Below, piece after piece: positions 7,171 to 15,480 of a DNA stretch of 28,185 nt. Source of the stretch: an uncultured Rhodospirillaceae bacterium (GTDB lineage Bacteria > Pseudomonadota > Alphaproteobacteria > RF32 > CAG-239); assembly GCA_900320035.1 (NCBI GenBank), contig ONQU01000010.1, positions 1 to 28,185 on the forward strand, written 5' to 3'. Numbering within the stretch: the stretch's first letter is position 1; each line of letters starts with the position of its first letter. Position numbers and translations under genes: made by a program. The notes beneath the pieces are model-generated. The model did no database searches and was not told where the DNA came from. It saw only the letters and a list, made by a program, of their open reading frames with translations.

Positions 7171-7851
7171 TCAAGTATTTTTTTCAAGCAGATCCGGTCG
7201 CCGTTGTTTTGTTATTTGAAGAGCCTGTTGTTTTTGCCATTTGGCAACGTTTTCGTGATGACCGCTTAAAAGAATTTCCGGCACTTGACGACCTTTCCAT
7301 TCTATCGGACGGGTATATTGCGGATATTCCAGCAAATCAGCTTCAAAACTCTCATTTTCGGTTGAAGCGGCATTACCCAAAACGCCGGGCAACAAACGTA
7401 CAACTGCATCAAGCATAATCATTGCTGCTTGTTCACCACCGGTCAAGACATAATCGCCGATACTGATTTCTTCGATGTTATATTCTTCAATAACACGTTC
7501 ATCAATACCTTCAAAGCGTCCGCAAATGATGGTCAATTCGCTTTCCTCACTTAAAGCGTGTACTTTAGCCTGAGTTAACGGTTTACCCTTCGGACTCATA
7601 TAGATGATTTTACCGCCGTGGTAATTATCCTCAATCGCCGCACCTAAAACATCCGGCCGCATAATCATACCGGCACCGCCGCCACATGGTGTATCATCAA
7701 CCGAACCATGCTTATCAAAAGCATAATCACGAATATTAACGGCATTGAGTGACCATAAACCTTCTTTTAACGCTTTTCCGGTGAGCGATACGCCCAAAAA
7801 ACCTGGGAATATCTCCGGAAAAATAGTTAAGATGGTTGCGTGTAAACTCAT
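7171..7851 (-). CDS. trmD: tRNA (guanine-37-N1) methyltransferase
   Basis: TrmD methylates G37 next to the anticodon of tRNAs with G36, using S-adenosylmethionine bound in a deep trefoil knot, and prevents +1 frameshifting. The 226 residues show the N-terminal TIFPEIFPGFLG motif, CGGGAGM (56-62), the knot segments ICGRFEGIDERV (109-120) and SIGDYVLTGGE (130-140), and EYPQYTRP. By my alignment, Arg152 matches the family catalytic arginine, and Glu167 (ENESF) sits where E. coli has Asp169. It starts inside the rimM stop (ATGA overlap, 4 bases) with GAGGA upstream, so translation is coupled. Confidence 0.96.
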   Translation of the reverse strand: MSLHATILTIFPEIFPGFLGVSLTGKALKEGLWSLNAVNIRDYAFDKHGSVDDTPCGGGAGMIMRPDVLGAAIEDNYHGGKIIYMSPKGKPLTQAKVHALSEESELTIICGRFEGIDERVIEEYNIEEISIGDYVLTGGEQAAMIMLDAVVRLLPGVLGNAASTENESFEADLLEYPQYTRPIEWKGRQVPEILLSGHHENVAKWQKQQALQITKQRRPDLLEKNT

Positions 7852-8384
7852 CTTTTTTCATCCTCATCATCAGCTGCAAAAATCATGCTTGCGGAGGAAA
7901 CGATAATATATCCTTCATCAAGATTGACCATTGGGACGTAACCTTCGGTAAAAGGTAACAGTTCTGTTTCTTTTTGGCCGTTGAGTTTAATTTCAATAAT
8001 CTCTCCGGCACCATAGTTAGCAAAACCGACCACCTTGCCAATCTCTTTATCCGGTGTTTGCAGACAAACTTTTAAGCCGACAATATCGCCCTTATAAAAT
8101 TCATCTTCCGCTAACGCCGGCAAAGCACTGCGCGGTACATATAATTCGGTTCCGATTAAGGTTTCCGCATCATTGCGGGTATCAATACCTTTAATTTTAA
8201 CCCGCACATTGCTTGAGGCCATTCCCAAAACTTTAATTTCAAAAACGCGTGTTGCATCTTTGTTTTCCACATTGCCAAACTTATCCAAATCCAACGGGTT
8301 TTTGGTTTGGCTTTGCACCTTAACCTCACCCCGAATACCATGAACAGCGACAATTTTTCCAATGCACAAACGTTCGTTTTTCAT
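7848..8384 (-). CDS. rimM: Ribosome maturation factor RimM
   Basis: RimM helps assemble the head of the 30S subunit by binding S19. The 178 residues hold the N-terminal RimM beta-barrel (GKIVAVHGIRGEVKV at about 8-22, GTELYVPRSALP at about 104-115) and the C-terminal PRC-barrel (FYKGDIVGLKV, IGKVVGFANYGAGEIIEI). The tail is unusually acidic (DDEDEKR). AGAGAG lies upstream of the ATG. It follows rpsP by 57 bases and overlaps trmD by 4 bases, matching the order known from E. coli. Confidence 0.95.
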   Translation of the reverse strand: MKNERLCIGKIVAVHGIRGEVKVQSQTKNPLDLDKFGNVENKDATRVFEIKVLGMASSNVRVKIKGIDTRNDAETLIGTELYVPRSALPALAEDEFYKGDIVGLKVCLQTPDKEIGKVVGFANYGAGEIIEIKLNGQKETELLPFTEGYVPMVNLDEGYIIVSSASMIFAADDEDEKR

Positions 8385-8441
8385 TAAAGGTCTCTCTTTT
8401 TCAGACTCAAAATAACAACTTAATTCTTACGTTACTGAAAA

Positions 8442-8864
8442 TTATTCAGCAGTAGCTTCTTCGGCTGCCGGTTCAGCAGCAGTTTCAGCTTCAGCTTTAG
8501 CGGCAGCAGCGGCTTCAGCAGCAGCGGCAGCTTTTGCTTCTTTTTCTTTAATTCTTTCCATAGCTTTGGCTTTCGGTGCCGATTTTTTCGGTTGTTCAAC
8601 CATTGCCGGAGCTGCGCATAAACCTAAGTTAGCAAAAATTTTGCATAATCTGTCAGTCGGTTGAGCACCTTTTGATAACCATGCTGCAACTTTTTCTTTA
8701 TCCACAACAATTCTGTTTTCATTATCTTGAGGCAACAACGGATTGTATGCACCCAATTTTTCAATATATCTACCGTCACGCGGTGCTCTGGCATCAGCCG
8801 CAACAATATGATAATAAGGACGTTTTTTTGAACCACCACGAGATAGTCTAATACGTACTGCCAT
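8442..8864 (-). CDS. rpsP: 30S ribosomal protein S16 with a long Ala/Glu/Lys-rich tail
   Basis: S16 is an early assembly protein of the 30S subunit. Residues 1-85 are the normal family domain (VRIRLSRGGSKKRPYYHIVAADARAPRDGRYIEKLG and the ADRL-like PTDRLCKI stretch). Residues 86-140 form a low-complexity tail of alternating Ala, Lys and Glu that ends acidic (AAEEATAE), so the protein is about 55 residues longer than typical S16. Alphaproteobacterial S16 proteins often carry such tails. AAGGAA precedes the ATG. It is the second gene of the operon, 40 bases after ffh. Confidence 0.96.
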   Translation of the reverse strand: MAVRIRLSRGGSKKRPYYHIVAADARAPRDGRYIEKLGAYNPLLPQDNENRIVVDKEKVAAWLSKGAQPTDRLCKIFANLGLCAAPAMVEQPKKSAPKAKAMERIKEKEAKAAAAAEAAAAAKAEAETAAEPAAEEATAE

Positions 8865-8904
8865 TTTTTATGTTCCTTTCATTCAAAGTTAATCAGTTTA
8901 TTTC

Positions 8905-10284
8905 CTAAAACGGAAACTTGTTTTTCATACCGCCAGGGATACGCCTGAACGGATTGTTTTTTAACAATTTGGCCATCGACGTTAAACCGCCGAATTTGCC
9001 CATTTTTTTCATCATAGATGCCATTTGCTCATATGACTTGAGCAAAACATTAACATCATGAACTTCCACACCGGCACCCATTGCAATCCGCTTTTTACGT
9101 GAAGCCTTAATGATATCGGGATGTGCGCGTTCTTTCTTAGTCATTGAAAGAATAATCGCTTCCTGCTGTTTCATCAATTTATCACCAACGCCGGATTCTT
9201 CAATTTGCGCCTGTAATTTTGACAACCCCGGTAACATTCCGAGAATACTCCCAACGCTGCCCAATTTTTTCATTTGCTGCATTTGGCTTAACATATCGTT
9301 CAAATCAAATGAGCCTTTCATCATCTTGCCGGCCATCGCCGCCGCTTCGGCTTGGTCAACGTTTTCCATGGCCTTTTCCACCAAACTGACAACATCACCT
9401 TGCCCTAAAATACGACCGGCAACACGGTCGGCATGAAATTCTTCAATATCATCAAGCTTTTCGCCTATGCCCAAAAACTTAATAGCCGCCCCTGATACGG
9501 CTTTCATTGAAAGCGCCGCACCGGCACGTGAAGTACCATCCATGCGGGTTAAAACCAAACCGGTAATACCAATTCTATCATTAAATTCTTTTGCCACATT
9601 GCAAGCTTCTTGACCGATTAGAGCATCGGCCACCAACAATGTTTCGGTTGGTTTAGCTAATTTTTTGACTTCAGCGGCTTCCTGCATTAAATTTTCATCA
9701 ATTTGCAAACGTCCGGCCGAATCTAAAATCAGCAAATCATAAACACCATTTTTCGCGGCTTCTAAAGCTCGTTTGGTAATTTCAAGCGGCTTCTGTCCGG
9801 CGATAATCGGTAACACATCCACATTGATTTGCGCCCCCAATTGAGCTAATTGCTCTTGTGCCGCCGGACGATAAATATCAAGTGATGCCAGTAAAATCCG
9901 TTTATTCTTTTGTAGTTTTTTCGCAATTTTAGCAGCCGTTGTGGTTTTACCTGAACCTTGCAAACCCACCAGTAAAAATACCACCGGTGCCGGTGCATTA
10001 AAATTCAACTCTGTATTTTCCGCACCCAAAAACTTAACCAAAGCATCATGGACAATTTTAATTACCATTTGCCCCGGCTGTACCGATTTAACAACTTTTT
10101 CACCTAAAGCCTCAGTTTTAACTTCGGCAATAAAGTCTTTAACCACTGAAAGTGAAACATCAGCTTCAAGCAACGCCACGCGAATCTCGCGCATTGCCGT
10201 GTCAATATCGCTCTCCGAGAGTACACCGCGCGATGTAATCTTCGCAAAAGCTTGGCTAAGCCGATTGGTTAAACTTTCAAACAT
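8905..10284 (-). CDS. ffh: Signal recognition particle protein Ffh
   Basis: Ffh binds the SRP RNA and signal sequences of membrane proteins emerging from the ribosome and delivers them to FtsY. All parts are visible in 459 residues: the N-domain helical bundle, the P-loop GLQGSGKTT (107-115), DIYRPAA, DSAGR and TRMDG GTPase motifs, and a methionine-rich M domain from about 300 to the end (MLSQMQQMKK, MLPGL, MKKMGKFGG). AAGG lies 7-10 bases before the ATG. It is first in its operon, behind a near-consensus promoter and a structured leader. Its RNA partner is encoded at 27237-27322. Confidence 0.98.
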   Translation of the reverse strand: MFESLTNRLSQAFAKITSRGVLSESDIDTAMREIRVALLEADVSLSVVKDFIAEVKTEALGEKVVKSVQPGQMVIKIVHDALVKFLGAENTELNFNAPAPVVFLLVGLQGSGKTTTAAKIAKKLQKNKRILLASLDIYRPAAQEQLAQLGAQINVDVLPIIAGQKPLEITKRALEAAKNGVYDLLILDSAGRLQIDENLMQEAAEVKKLAKPTETLLVADALIGQEACNVAKEFNDRIGITGLVLTRMDGTSRAGAALSMKAVSGAAIKFLGIGEKLDDIEEFHADRVAGRILGQGDVVSLVEKAMENVDQAEAAAMAGKMMKGSFDLNDMLSQMQQMKKLGSVGSILGMLPGLSKLQAQIEESGVGDKLMKQQEAIILSMTKKERAHPDIIKASRKKRIAMGAGVEVHDVNVLLKSYEQMASMMKKMGKFGGLTSMAKLLKNNPFRRIPGGMKNKFPF

Positions 10285-10318
10285 TAAAGCCTTTTCTCCA
10301 AATTAACAAACAAATTTA

Positions 10319-10363
10319 CGCCAGTGTGCGAACCCTCGCTGACTGACGGAACTCCTTAGAGTC
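10319..10363 (-). promoter_or_regulatory. Structured leader of the ffh operon
   Basis: Two stem-loops lie between the promoter and ffh. The first on the RNA (10363-10350) pairs GACTC with GAGTT around TAAG. The second (10348-10319) pairs 7 bp, including one G-U, then a 2-by-2 internal loop, then GCGA with TCGC around a GGGT loop. It ends 34 bases before the ATG. No U tract follows either, so a simple terminator is unlikely. I cannot match it to a named RNA family. Confidence 0.6.
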
Positions 10364-10412
10364 GGTATTTTTACAACATTTTCAATGGTAAAAATTCTCT
10401 AAATTCAGTTGC

Positions 10413-10441
10413 TTTATACGCAAGAAAACCTGCCTTGTCAA
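10413..10441 (-). promoter_or_regulatory. Near-consensus sigma-70 promoter of the ffh operon
   Basis: On minus, TTGACA (10441-10436) and TATAAA (10418-10413) are separated by exactly 17 bases, matching 11 of 12 consensus positions. The expected start near 10406 gives a leader of about 120 bases before ffh. It is among the strongest promoters in the window, as expected for a ribosomal-protein operon. Confidence 0.85.
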
Positions 10442-10516
10442 GACATTTTTGCGTCAATAAAAATAAAAAATTAAGAAAACATCATGAGTTTATTTTAGTT
10501 TTTCAACAAAACTATC

Positions 10517-12406
10517 TTAACGGCGCTCAAATAGTTTTTCAATATCTTCTATTTTGACCTTAATATACGTCGGCCGGCCGTGATTACACTGCCCTGAATG
10601 CGGCGTCTGTTCCATATCGCGCAACAACCGATTCATCTCCTCAATATTCAGCGCTCGCCCGGCACGCACAGAACCATGACAAGCTATCGTTGCACATATA
10701 TGGTGTAATCTGTCCTGCAAAGCAAAAGCATTACCCCATTCGGCAATTTGTGCCGCCAAATCGGTAATCAAACTTTTAACATCGGTCTTCCCTAATAATG
10801 CTGGTGTTTCGCGCACCAAAACCGCCGTTGTTCCAAAAGCTTCAATCACCAACCCTAAATCTTTTAATTGTTCAGAATATTCCATTAGTGCCGCCGTTTC
10901 CGATTGGGTCAAATCCACCACTTCCGGTAACAAAAGCATTTGCGTCGGTTGCTCTTTATGTTGTGCCATGCTCTGCAACATTTTTTCCATCGTAATACGC
11001 TCATGTGCCGCATGTTGGTCAACAATGACGATGCTATCTTCCGTTTGCGCAATAATATAAGTATTATGAAATTGAGCTTTAGCCAAACCGAGTTCACCGA
11101 CTTCAGCCATGGTTTGCGCTGAAGGTTCATCAGCTAATCGCACCGAATATTTATGCTCTAAATCGGGAATATCGGCTGTTTTGCCACCACTATGCCGCGG
11201 CATTGGCGTTAGATTTGCCGGCGGCATCACCGAATATTGCGGCGAATGAAAACTCATTTCTTTTTGTGGTTGATATTTAGGCATCGGTTTAAAAATAGCA
11301 CCCACATCTTTAATTTCACCGATATCCATGCCTTGCGATGCTGTTGAAAGCGGCTCCACATTTTGCGCCAACAGGTGTTCCAAACCATCGGTTTGCGCAC
11401 TTTTTTGCCCACCGAAACTCAGCGCTCCCCGAATGGCTCCCACCAATAGCCCGCGAATAGCCCCATTATCATAAAATCGCACTTCTGCTTTCGTCGGATG
11501 GACATTAACATCAACATACATCGGTGCCACCTGAATAAAAATTGCACACACCGGATAGCGTCCGGACATCATCATATCCTGATATGCCCCTTTAATTGCC
11601 CCTAAAATAAGTTTATCACGTACCGGACGATTGTTCACAAATAAAAATTCCGACAACGAATTGGCTTTATGATAAGTCGGTAAACTGACTAAACCACTGA
11701 TTTGGCAAAACTCGTTTTCAGCCGCAATTTCTACGGCATTTTCAGCAAATTCAGCGCCTAAAATGTCAGTAACGCGCTTTTGTCGCGCATCAAACAATTC
11801 CCCTTGACAAGCATTTAAAGCCAACTTCTTTTTACCATCGCAATATAAATAAAACGAAATATGCGGATTCGCCAACGCGATACGCTGCAACATATCAACG
11901 CATTGACCGGTTTCAGCACTTTCGGTTTTTAAAAACTTCAGCCGCGCCGGTGTTGTATAAAACAAATCGCGCACTTCAATCCGTGTTCCATCGGCCTGCG
12001 CCACCGGTGTTACCGCACTCTTTTCGCCGCCGTTGACACTAATTTGCCAACCGCTCTCAGCCCCCTTTTGCTTGGAAGCAATCGTCAACTTAGCCACCGA
12101 AGCAATCGATGGCAATGCCTCGCCGCGAAAACCGAGAAAATTGATATTAAACAAATCGTCATCAGGTAATTTTGAGGTAGCATGCCGCTCCACGGCTAAT
12201 GACAATTCATCAGGCGACATACCGCACCCATTATCACTGACAACCAGCAAATTTTTACCACCGCCGGATAAAGTTACCTCAATCTTCGTCGCTCCGGCAT
12301 CAATGGCATTTTCCACCAATTCTTTGAGCACCGAAGCCGGTCTTTCCACCACTTCTCCGGCAGCAATTTGATTAATTAAATTTGAAGGTAATACGCGAAT
12401 TGTCAT
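10517..12406 (-). CDS. mutL: DNA mismatch repair protein MutL (endonuclease type)
   Basis: MutL couples mismatch recognition by MutS to strand removal. The N-terminal GHKL ATPase shows ENAIDAGAT, DNGCGM and FRGEALPSIASV. A variable linker (about 330-430) leads to the dimerisation domain. There, DQHAAHERITME (463-474) fits DQHA(X)2E(X)4E, the nicking-endonuclease motif of MutL proteins in bacteria lacking MutH. ACHGSVRAG and CNHGRP (607-612, usually CPHGRP) complete the metal site. AGAAGG precedes the ATG. It is the last gene of the lspA unit, 12 bases after pgi. No clear terminator follows before the ffh promoter. Confidence 0.97.
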   Translation of the reverse strand: MTIRVLPSNLINQIAAGEVVERPASVLKELVENAIDAGATKIEVTLSGGGKNLLVVSDNGCGMSPDELSLAVERHATSKLPDDDLFNINFLGFRGEALPSIASVAKLTIASKQKGAESGWQISVNGGEKSAVTPVAQADGTRIEVRDLFYTTPARLKFLKTESAETGQCVDMLQRIALANPHISFYLYCDGKKKLALNACQGELFDARQKRVTDILGAEFAENAVEIAAENEFCQISGLVSLPTYHKANSLSEFLFVNNRPVRDKLILGAIKGAYQDMMMSGRYPVCAIFIQVAPMYVDVNVHPTKAEVRFYDNGAIRGLLVGAIRGALSFGGQKSAQTDGLEHLLAQNVEPLSTASQGMDIGEIKDVGAIFKPMPKYQPQKEMSFHSPQYSVMPPANLTPMPRHSGGKTADIPDLEHKYSVRLADEPSAQTMAEVGELGLAKAQFHNTYIIAQTEDSIVIVDQHAAHERITMEKMLQSMAQHKEQPTQMLLLPEVVDLTQSETAALMEYSEQLKDLGLVIEAFGTTAVLVRETPALLGKTDVKSLITDLAAQIAEWGNAFALQDRLHHICATIACHGSVRAGRALNIEEMNRLLRDMEQTPHSGQCNHGRPTYIKVKIEDIEKLFERR

Positions 12407-12418
12407 CTATAACACCTT

Positions 12419-14059
12419 CTATTTACGTATTTTTTTAATATAATTAATTAACCCCATGGTTGAACTGTCGTGCTCAACCCCAAATGCCGTTCCCTCAATT
12501 TCAGGCAAAATGTTCAATGCCAATTGTTTACCTAATTCTACCCCATATTGGTCAAATGAGTTAATATTCCAAATCACTCCTTGCACAAACACTTTATGTT
12601 CATACATCGCCACCAGTTGCCCGAGCGCATAAGGATCAATTTTCTTAAATATAATTGTGTTCGACGGACGATTACCGCTAAAGCTCTTATATTTTTTCAA
12701 ACGATTGATTTCCGCTTTGCTCTTGCCTGATTTCTCTAATTCCAATGCTGCTTGAGCCTCGGTTTTTCCGTGCATTAAAGCCTCACCTTGTGCCAAAATA
12801 TTGGAAAGCAAAATCGGATGATGATTACCGATTTCATTATGTGATATAGCCGGCACAATAAAATCTACCGGCACCATCTCCGTACCTTGATGTAAAAGCT
12901 GAAAAAACGAATGTTGCACATTGGTTCCCGCACCGCCAAACAGCACCGGACCGGTCGCATAGTCAACTCGTTTATTATCTAATGTAATGGACTTGCCGTT
13001 ACTTTCCATATCAAGCTGTTGTAAATAATTCGGCAAATATTGCAAATATTGGTCATACGGAATCACCGCATAGCGATGCACTCCGTAAAAATCATTATAC
13101 CAAATGCCGATAAGTGCCAATATCACCGGAATATTATGCTCAAAATCAGTATTGGCAAAATGCTGATCCATAGCGTACGCCCCCTCTAACATGCGCGCAA
13201 AATTTTTATAACCGATGGCAATAGCAATAATCAAACCGATTGCCGACCACATTGAATAACGACCGCCGACGAAATCCCAAAATTCAAACATATTTTCCGC
13301 ATCAATGCCAAATTTTTCCACTTCTTCTTTGTTGGTTGAAAGCGCCACAAAATGTTTTGCCACCGCGTGCTCACCCAATGCTTCTACCAACCAACGCCGA
13401 CAAGTTTTGGCATTGGTTAGTGTTTCAATGGTGGTAAAGGTTTTAGAAGCAACAATGAACAAAGTTGTTTCCGGATCCAACCGATTGAGAACTTCAGCAC
13501 AAGCCGTACCATCAATATTAGAAATAAAATAGCATTTGATATCTTTCGCCCAATAAGGTTTCAGAGCTTCAGTCGCCATAAACGGTCCCAAATCCGAACC
13601 GCCGATGCCGATATTAACAATATTAGTCAGCTTTTTACCGGTATAACCCACAAATTTACCCAATCGAACTGCTTCGGAAAAATCACGCATCTTTTCCAAA
13701 ACTTTACGAATCTGCGGCATGATATCGCGACCATCAACATAAATCGGCGTTTCATCTTGATGTCTTAAAGCAATATGCAAAACCGCCCGATTTTCCGTTT
13801 GATTAATTTTCTGTCCGCTAAACATTGCCTTAATTTTTTCAGCCAAACCGCGTTCGCACGCCAATGCAAATAGAGCCTGCATCACTTTATCATCGATGCG
13901 GTTTTTTGAATAATCGACCAACATATTATCTAACTGCAGCGAATATTTTTCTGCCCGCATTCTATCATCAGCAAACAAATCGCGCATTTCAACTTTATCA
14001 AAATGCTTCTGCAAAGTCTTTAAACAATCCCACGCTTTTGACTTCTTTTTTCCGAACAT
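12419..14059 (-). CDS. pgi: Glucose-6-phosphate isomerase
   Basis: Pgi interconverts glucose 6-phosphate and fructose 6-phosphate in the cytoplasm. The 546-residue length is that of the long bacterial form. Visible motifs are GIGGSDLGP (151-159), SKTFTT (205-210, phosphate binding), GGRYS (265-269), ESNGKS with catalytic Glu352, GGAGTNVQHS (375-384) with His383, and the C-terminal SFDQYGVELGK signature. Its ATG shares one base with the stop of the upstream protease gene (TAATG), and AAGGAG lies within that gene, so translation is coupled. A glycolytic gene in an envelope and repair operon is unexpected by function, though the packing is tight. Confidence 0.98.
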   Translation of the reverse strand: MFGKKKSKAWDCLKTLQKHFDKVEMRDLFADDRMRAEKYSLQLDNMLVDYSKNRIDDKVMQALFALACERGLAEKIKAMFSGQKINQTENRAVLHIALRHQDETPIYVDGRDIMPQIRKVLEKMRDFSEAVRLGKFVGYTGKKLTNIVNIGIGGSDLGPFMATEALKPYWAKDIKCYFISNIDGTACAEVLNRLDPETTLFIVASKTFTTIETLTNAKTCRRWLVEALGEHAVAKHFVALSTNKEEVEKFGIDAENMFEFWDFVGGRYSMWSAIGLIIAIAIGYKNFARMLEGAYAMDQHFANTDFEHNIPVILALIGIWYNDFYGVHRYAVIPYDQYLQYLPNYLQQLDMESNGKSITLDNKRVDYATGPVLFGGAGTNVQHSFFQLLHQGTEMVPVDFIVPAISHNEIGNHHPILLSNILAQGEALMHGKTEAQAALELEKSGKSKAEINRLKKYKSFSGNRPSNTIIFKKIDPYALGQLVAMYEHKVFVQGVIWNINSFDQYGVELGKQLALNILPEIEGTAFGVEHDSSTMGLINYIKKIRK

Positions 14060-15480
14060 TATTCATTCTCCTTTGTATCAATCACGCCGATATACATTAA
14101 ATCCGGTTCCGTATTAAAATACTTCTTCGCTGCCGCATTTGCCGCTTGTAATGTCACTTCTTTAATGTAATCGTTACGTTTTTGTAAAAAATCAATTCCC
14201 AAATCATACATCTGCATTGCCAACAACATATCGGCAATGCCGGCAGTTGAGGCAAAACGTAAATTATATGAAGCAATCAGAGCTTCTTTTGCTTGCGCCA
14301 ATTCTTCATCACTTATACCTTCATTGCCTAAACGTTTCCACTCTTGCCGCAACATTGCAACAGCACGCTCAAAATTCTCCGGTGTTGCGGAAAAACTGCC
14401 TTCAATCAATGCCGCCGCTTTTTTAATCGCTAAATAAGTATAGATGCCATAAGTCAGGCCTTCTTGCTCGCGAATACGCTTATTTAAGCGCGAATTTAAC
14501 CCCGATTCACCAAATATATAATTCACGATATACAGCGGATAAAAATCTACACTGTTACGAAATGTCCCCTGCGTGGCAAACCGGGCAACATCTTGTGCTG
14601 TTTGTCGCGATATTGCTTGTTTAACCCCGGTTGTTTCAATTTCCAGCGGCGAAAGTTTATCTGTTTTTGCCGTTATCGGTAAATCAGCAAACAATTGCTT
14701 CAATAATTGCTCTGTTTCTGCAACTGTTACATCACCGGCAATTCCAACCAACAAATTATCTTGTGCCAATTTCTGTTGCCGATAACTTTCTAAATCAGCA
14801 ACCTCAATTTTAGCAATACTTTCCCTTGTTCCTAAAACATTTCGTTCATAAGGGTGACCGGCAAAAACAAATTGCTTAAATTTATTGGCCAACATCTGCG
14901 CCGGTTGCTCATCTTGCAGTTGTAAAGCTAATAATTGTCTTTTTTTCACCAAGGCCAAATAGGCTTCATCAAATTGCGGCTCATATAAAGCGGCTCTGAA
15001 TAATTCAATAGCTTTTGCTTGAAATTCTTTGGGAAATTGCAACGTACCGCTAAAATTATCCGCTGTTGTTGCAAACTCAAGTTTAATACCATATTCCGCG
15101 CATAAATCCTTAAATGTTTTGGCGTCATAATCTGCACCGCCGGCCGTTAGCATTTCCGATAACATTGTGGTTAAACCGAGCATATCGTAAGGTTCATGCG
15201 CCGCACCGGCATTTTGAAAAGCAAAACTCAGACTAACAATAGGATTAGTGTGTTCTTCTAACAAATAAGCTTTTAAATTATCACTTTGCACTTGCTGAAC
15301 GGTGGCTGAAAACGTTTTGTTTTTCAAAGGTGATGATATTAAAATTTCTTCTATCGGTAAATGTTGAAAGCGCGCATAAAACCTAGGTCCGTAATAAAAA
15401 GCACTACCCAAAACAATGGCAATTATAGCCAAGCGCCATAAATAACCTCCCCAATATGTATGTTTATTTCTTCGGCTCAT
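14059..15480 (-). CDS. M16-family peptidase-like protein, degenerate zinc site
   Basis: This 473-residue protein has an N-terminal membrane segment (about 13-30) and two M16 (insulinase-like) domains. The zinc motif HxxEH is replaced by a sequence without His (LTTMLSEML), so it is probably inactive alone. The C-terminal Arg/Tyr pair region (RLNKRIREQEGLTYG) that shapes the substrate site is kept. In two-subunit M16B proteases one chain holds the metal and the other the R/Y pair, and the active partner is the gene directly upstream. ATG 15480 follows AAGGAG at 7 bases and overlaps the partner's stop by one base; a TTG one codon earlier is less likely. Confidence 0.9.
   Translation of the reverse strand: MSRRNKHTYWGGYLWRLAIIAIVLGSAFYYGPRFYARFQHLPIEEILISSPLKNKTFSATVQQVQSDNLKAYLLEEHTNPIVSLSFAFQNAGAAHEPYDMLGLTTMLSEMLTAGGADYDAKTFKDLCAEYGIKLEFATTADNFSGTLQFPKEFQAKAIELFRAALYEPQFDEAYLALVKKRQLLALQLQDEQPAQMLANKFKQFVFAGHPYERNVLGTRESIAKIEVADLESYRQQKLAQDNLLVGIAGDVTVAETEQLLKQLFADLPITAKTDKLSPLEIETTGVKQAISRQTAQDVARFATQGTFRNSVDFYPLYIVNYIFGESGLNSRLNKRIREQEGLTYGIYTYLAIKKAAALIEGSFSATPENFERAVAMLRQEWKRLGNEGISDEELAQAKEALIASYNLRFASTAGIADMLLAMQMYDLGIDFLQKRNDYIKEVTLQAANAAAKKYFNTEPDLMYIGVIDTKENE

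Noticed and set aside
7116..7187. N-terminal extension of rplS (24 residues beginning MKKILDLVQ)
   Set aside because: It overlaps the end of trmD and gives an N-terminus unlike L19. ATG 7115 has a proper ribosome binding site.
10319..10363. tRNA-like reading of the ffh leader because of a GGTTCG element
   Set aside because: There is no acceptor stem, anticodon arm or CCA; the GGTTCG falls inside a hairpin loop.
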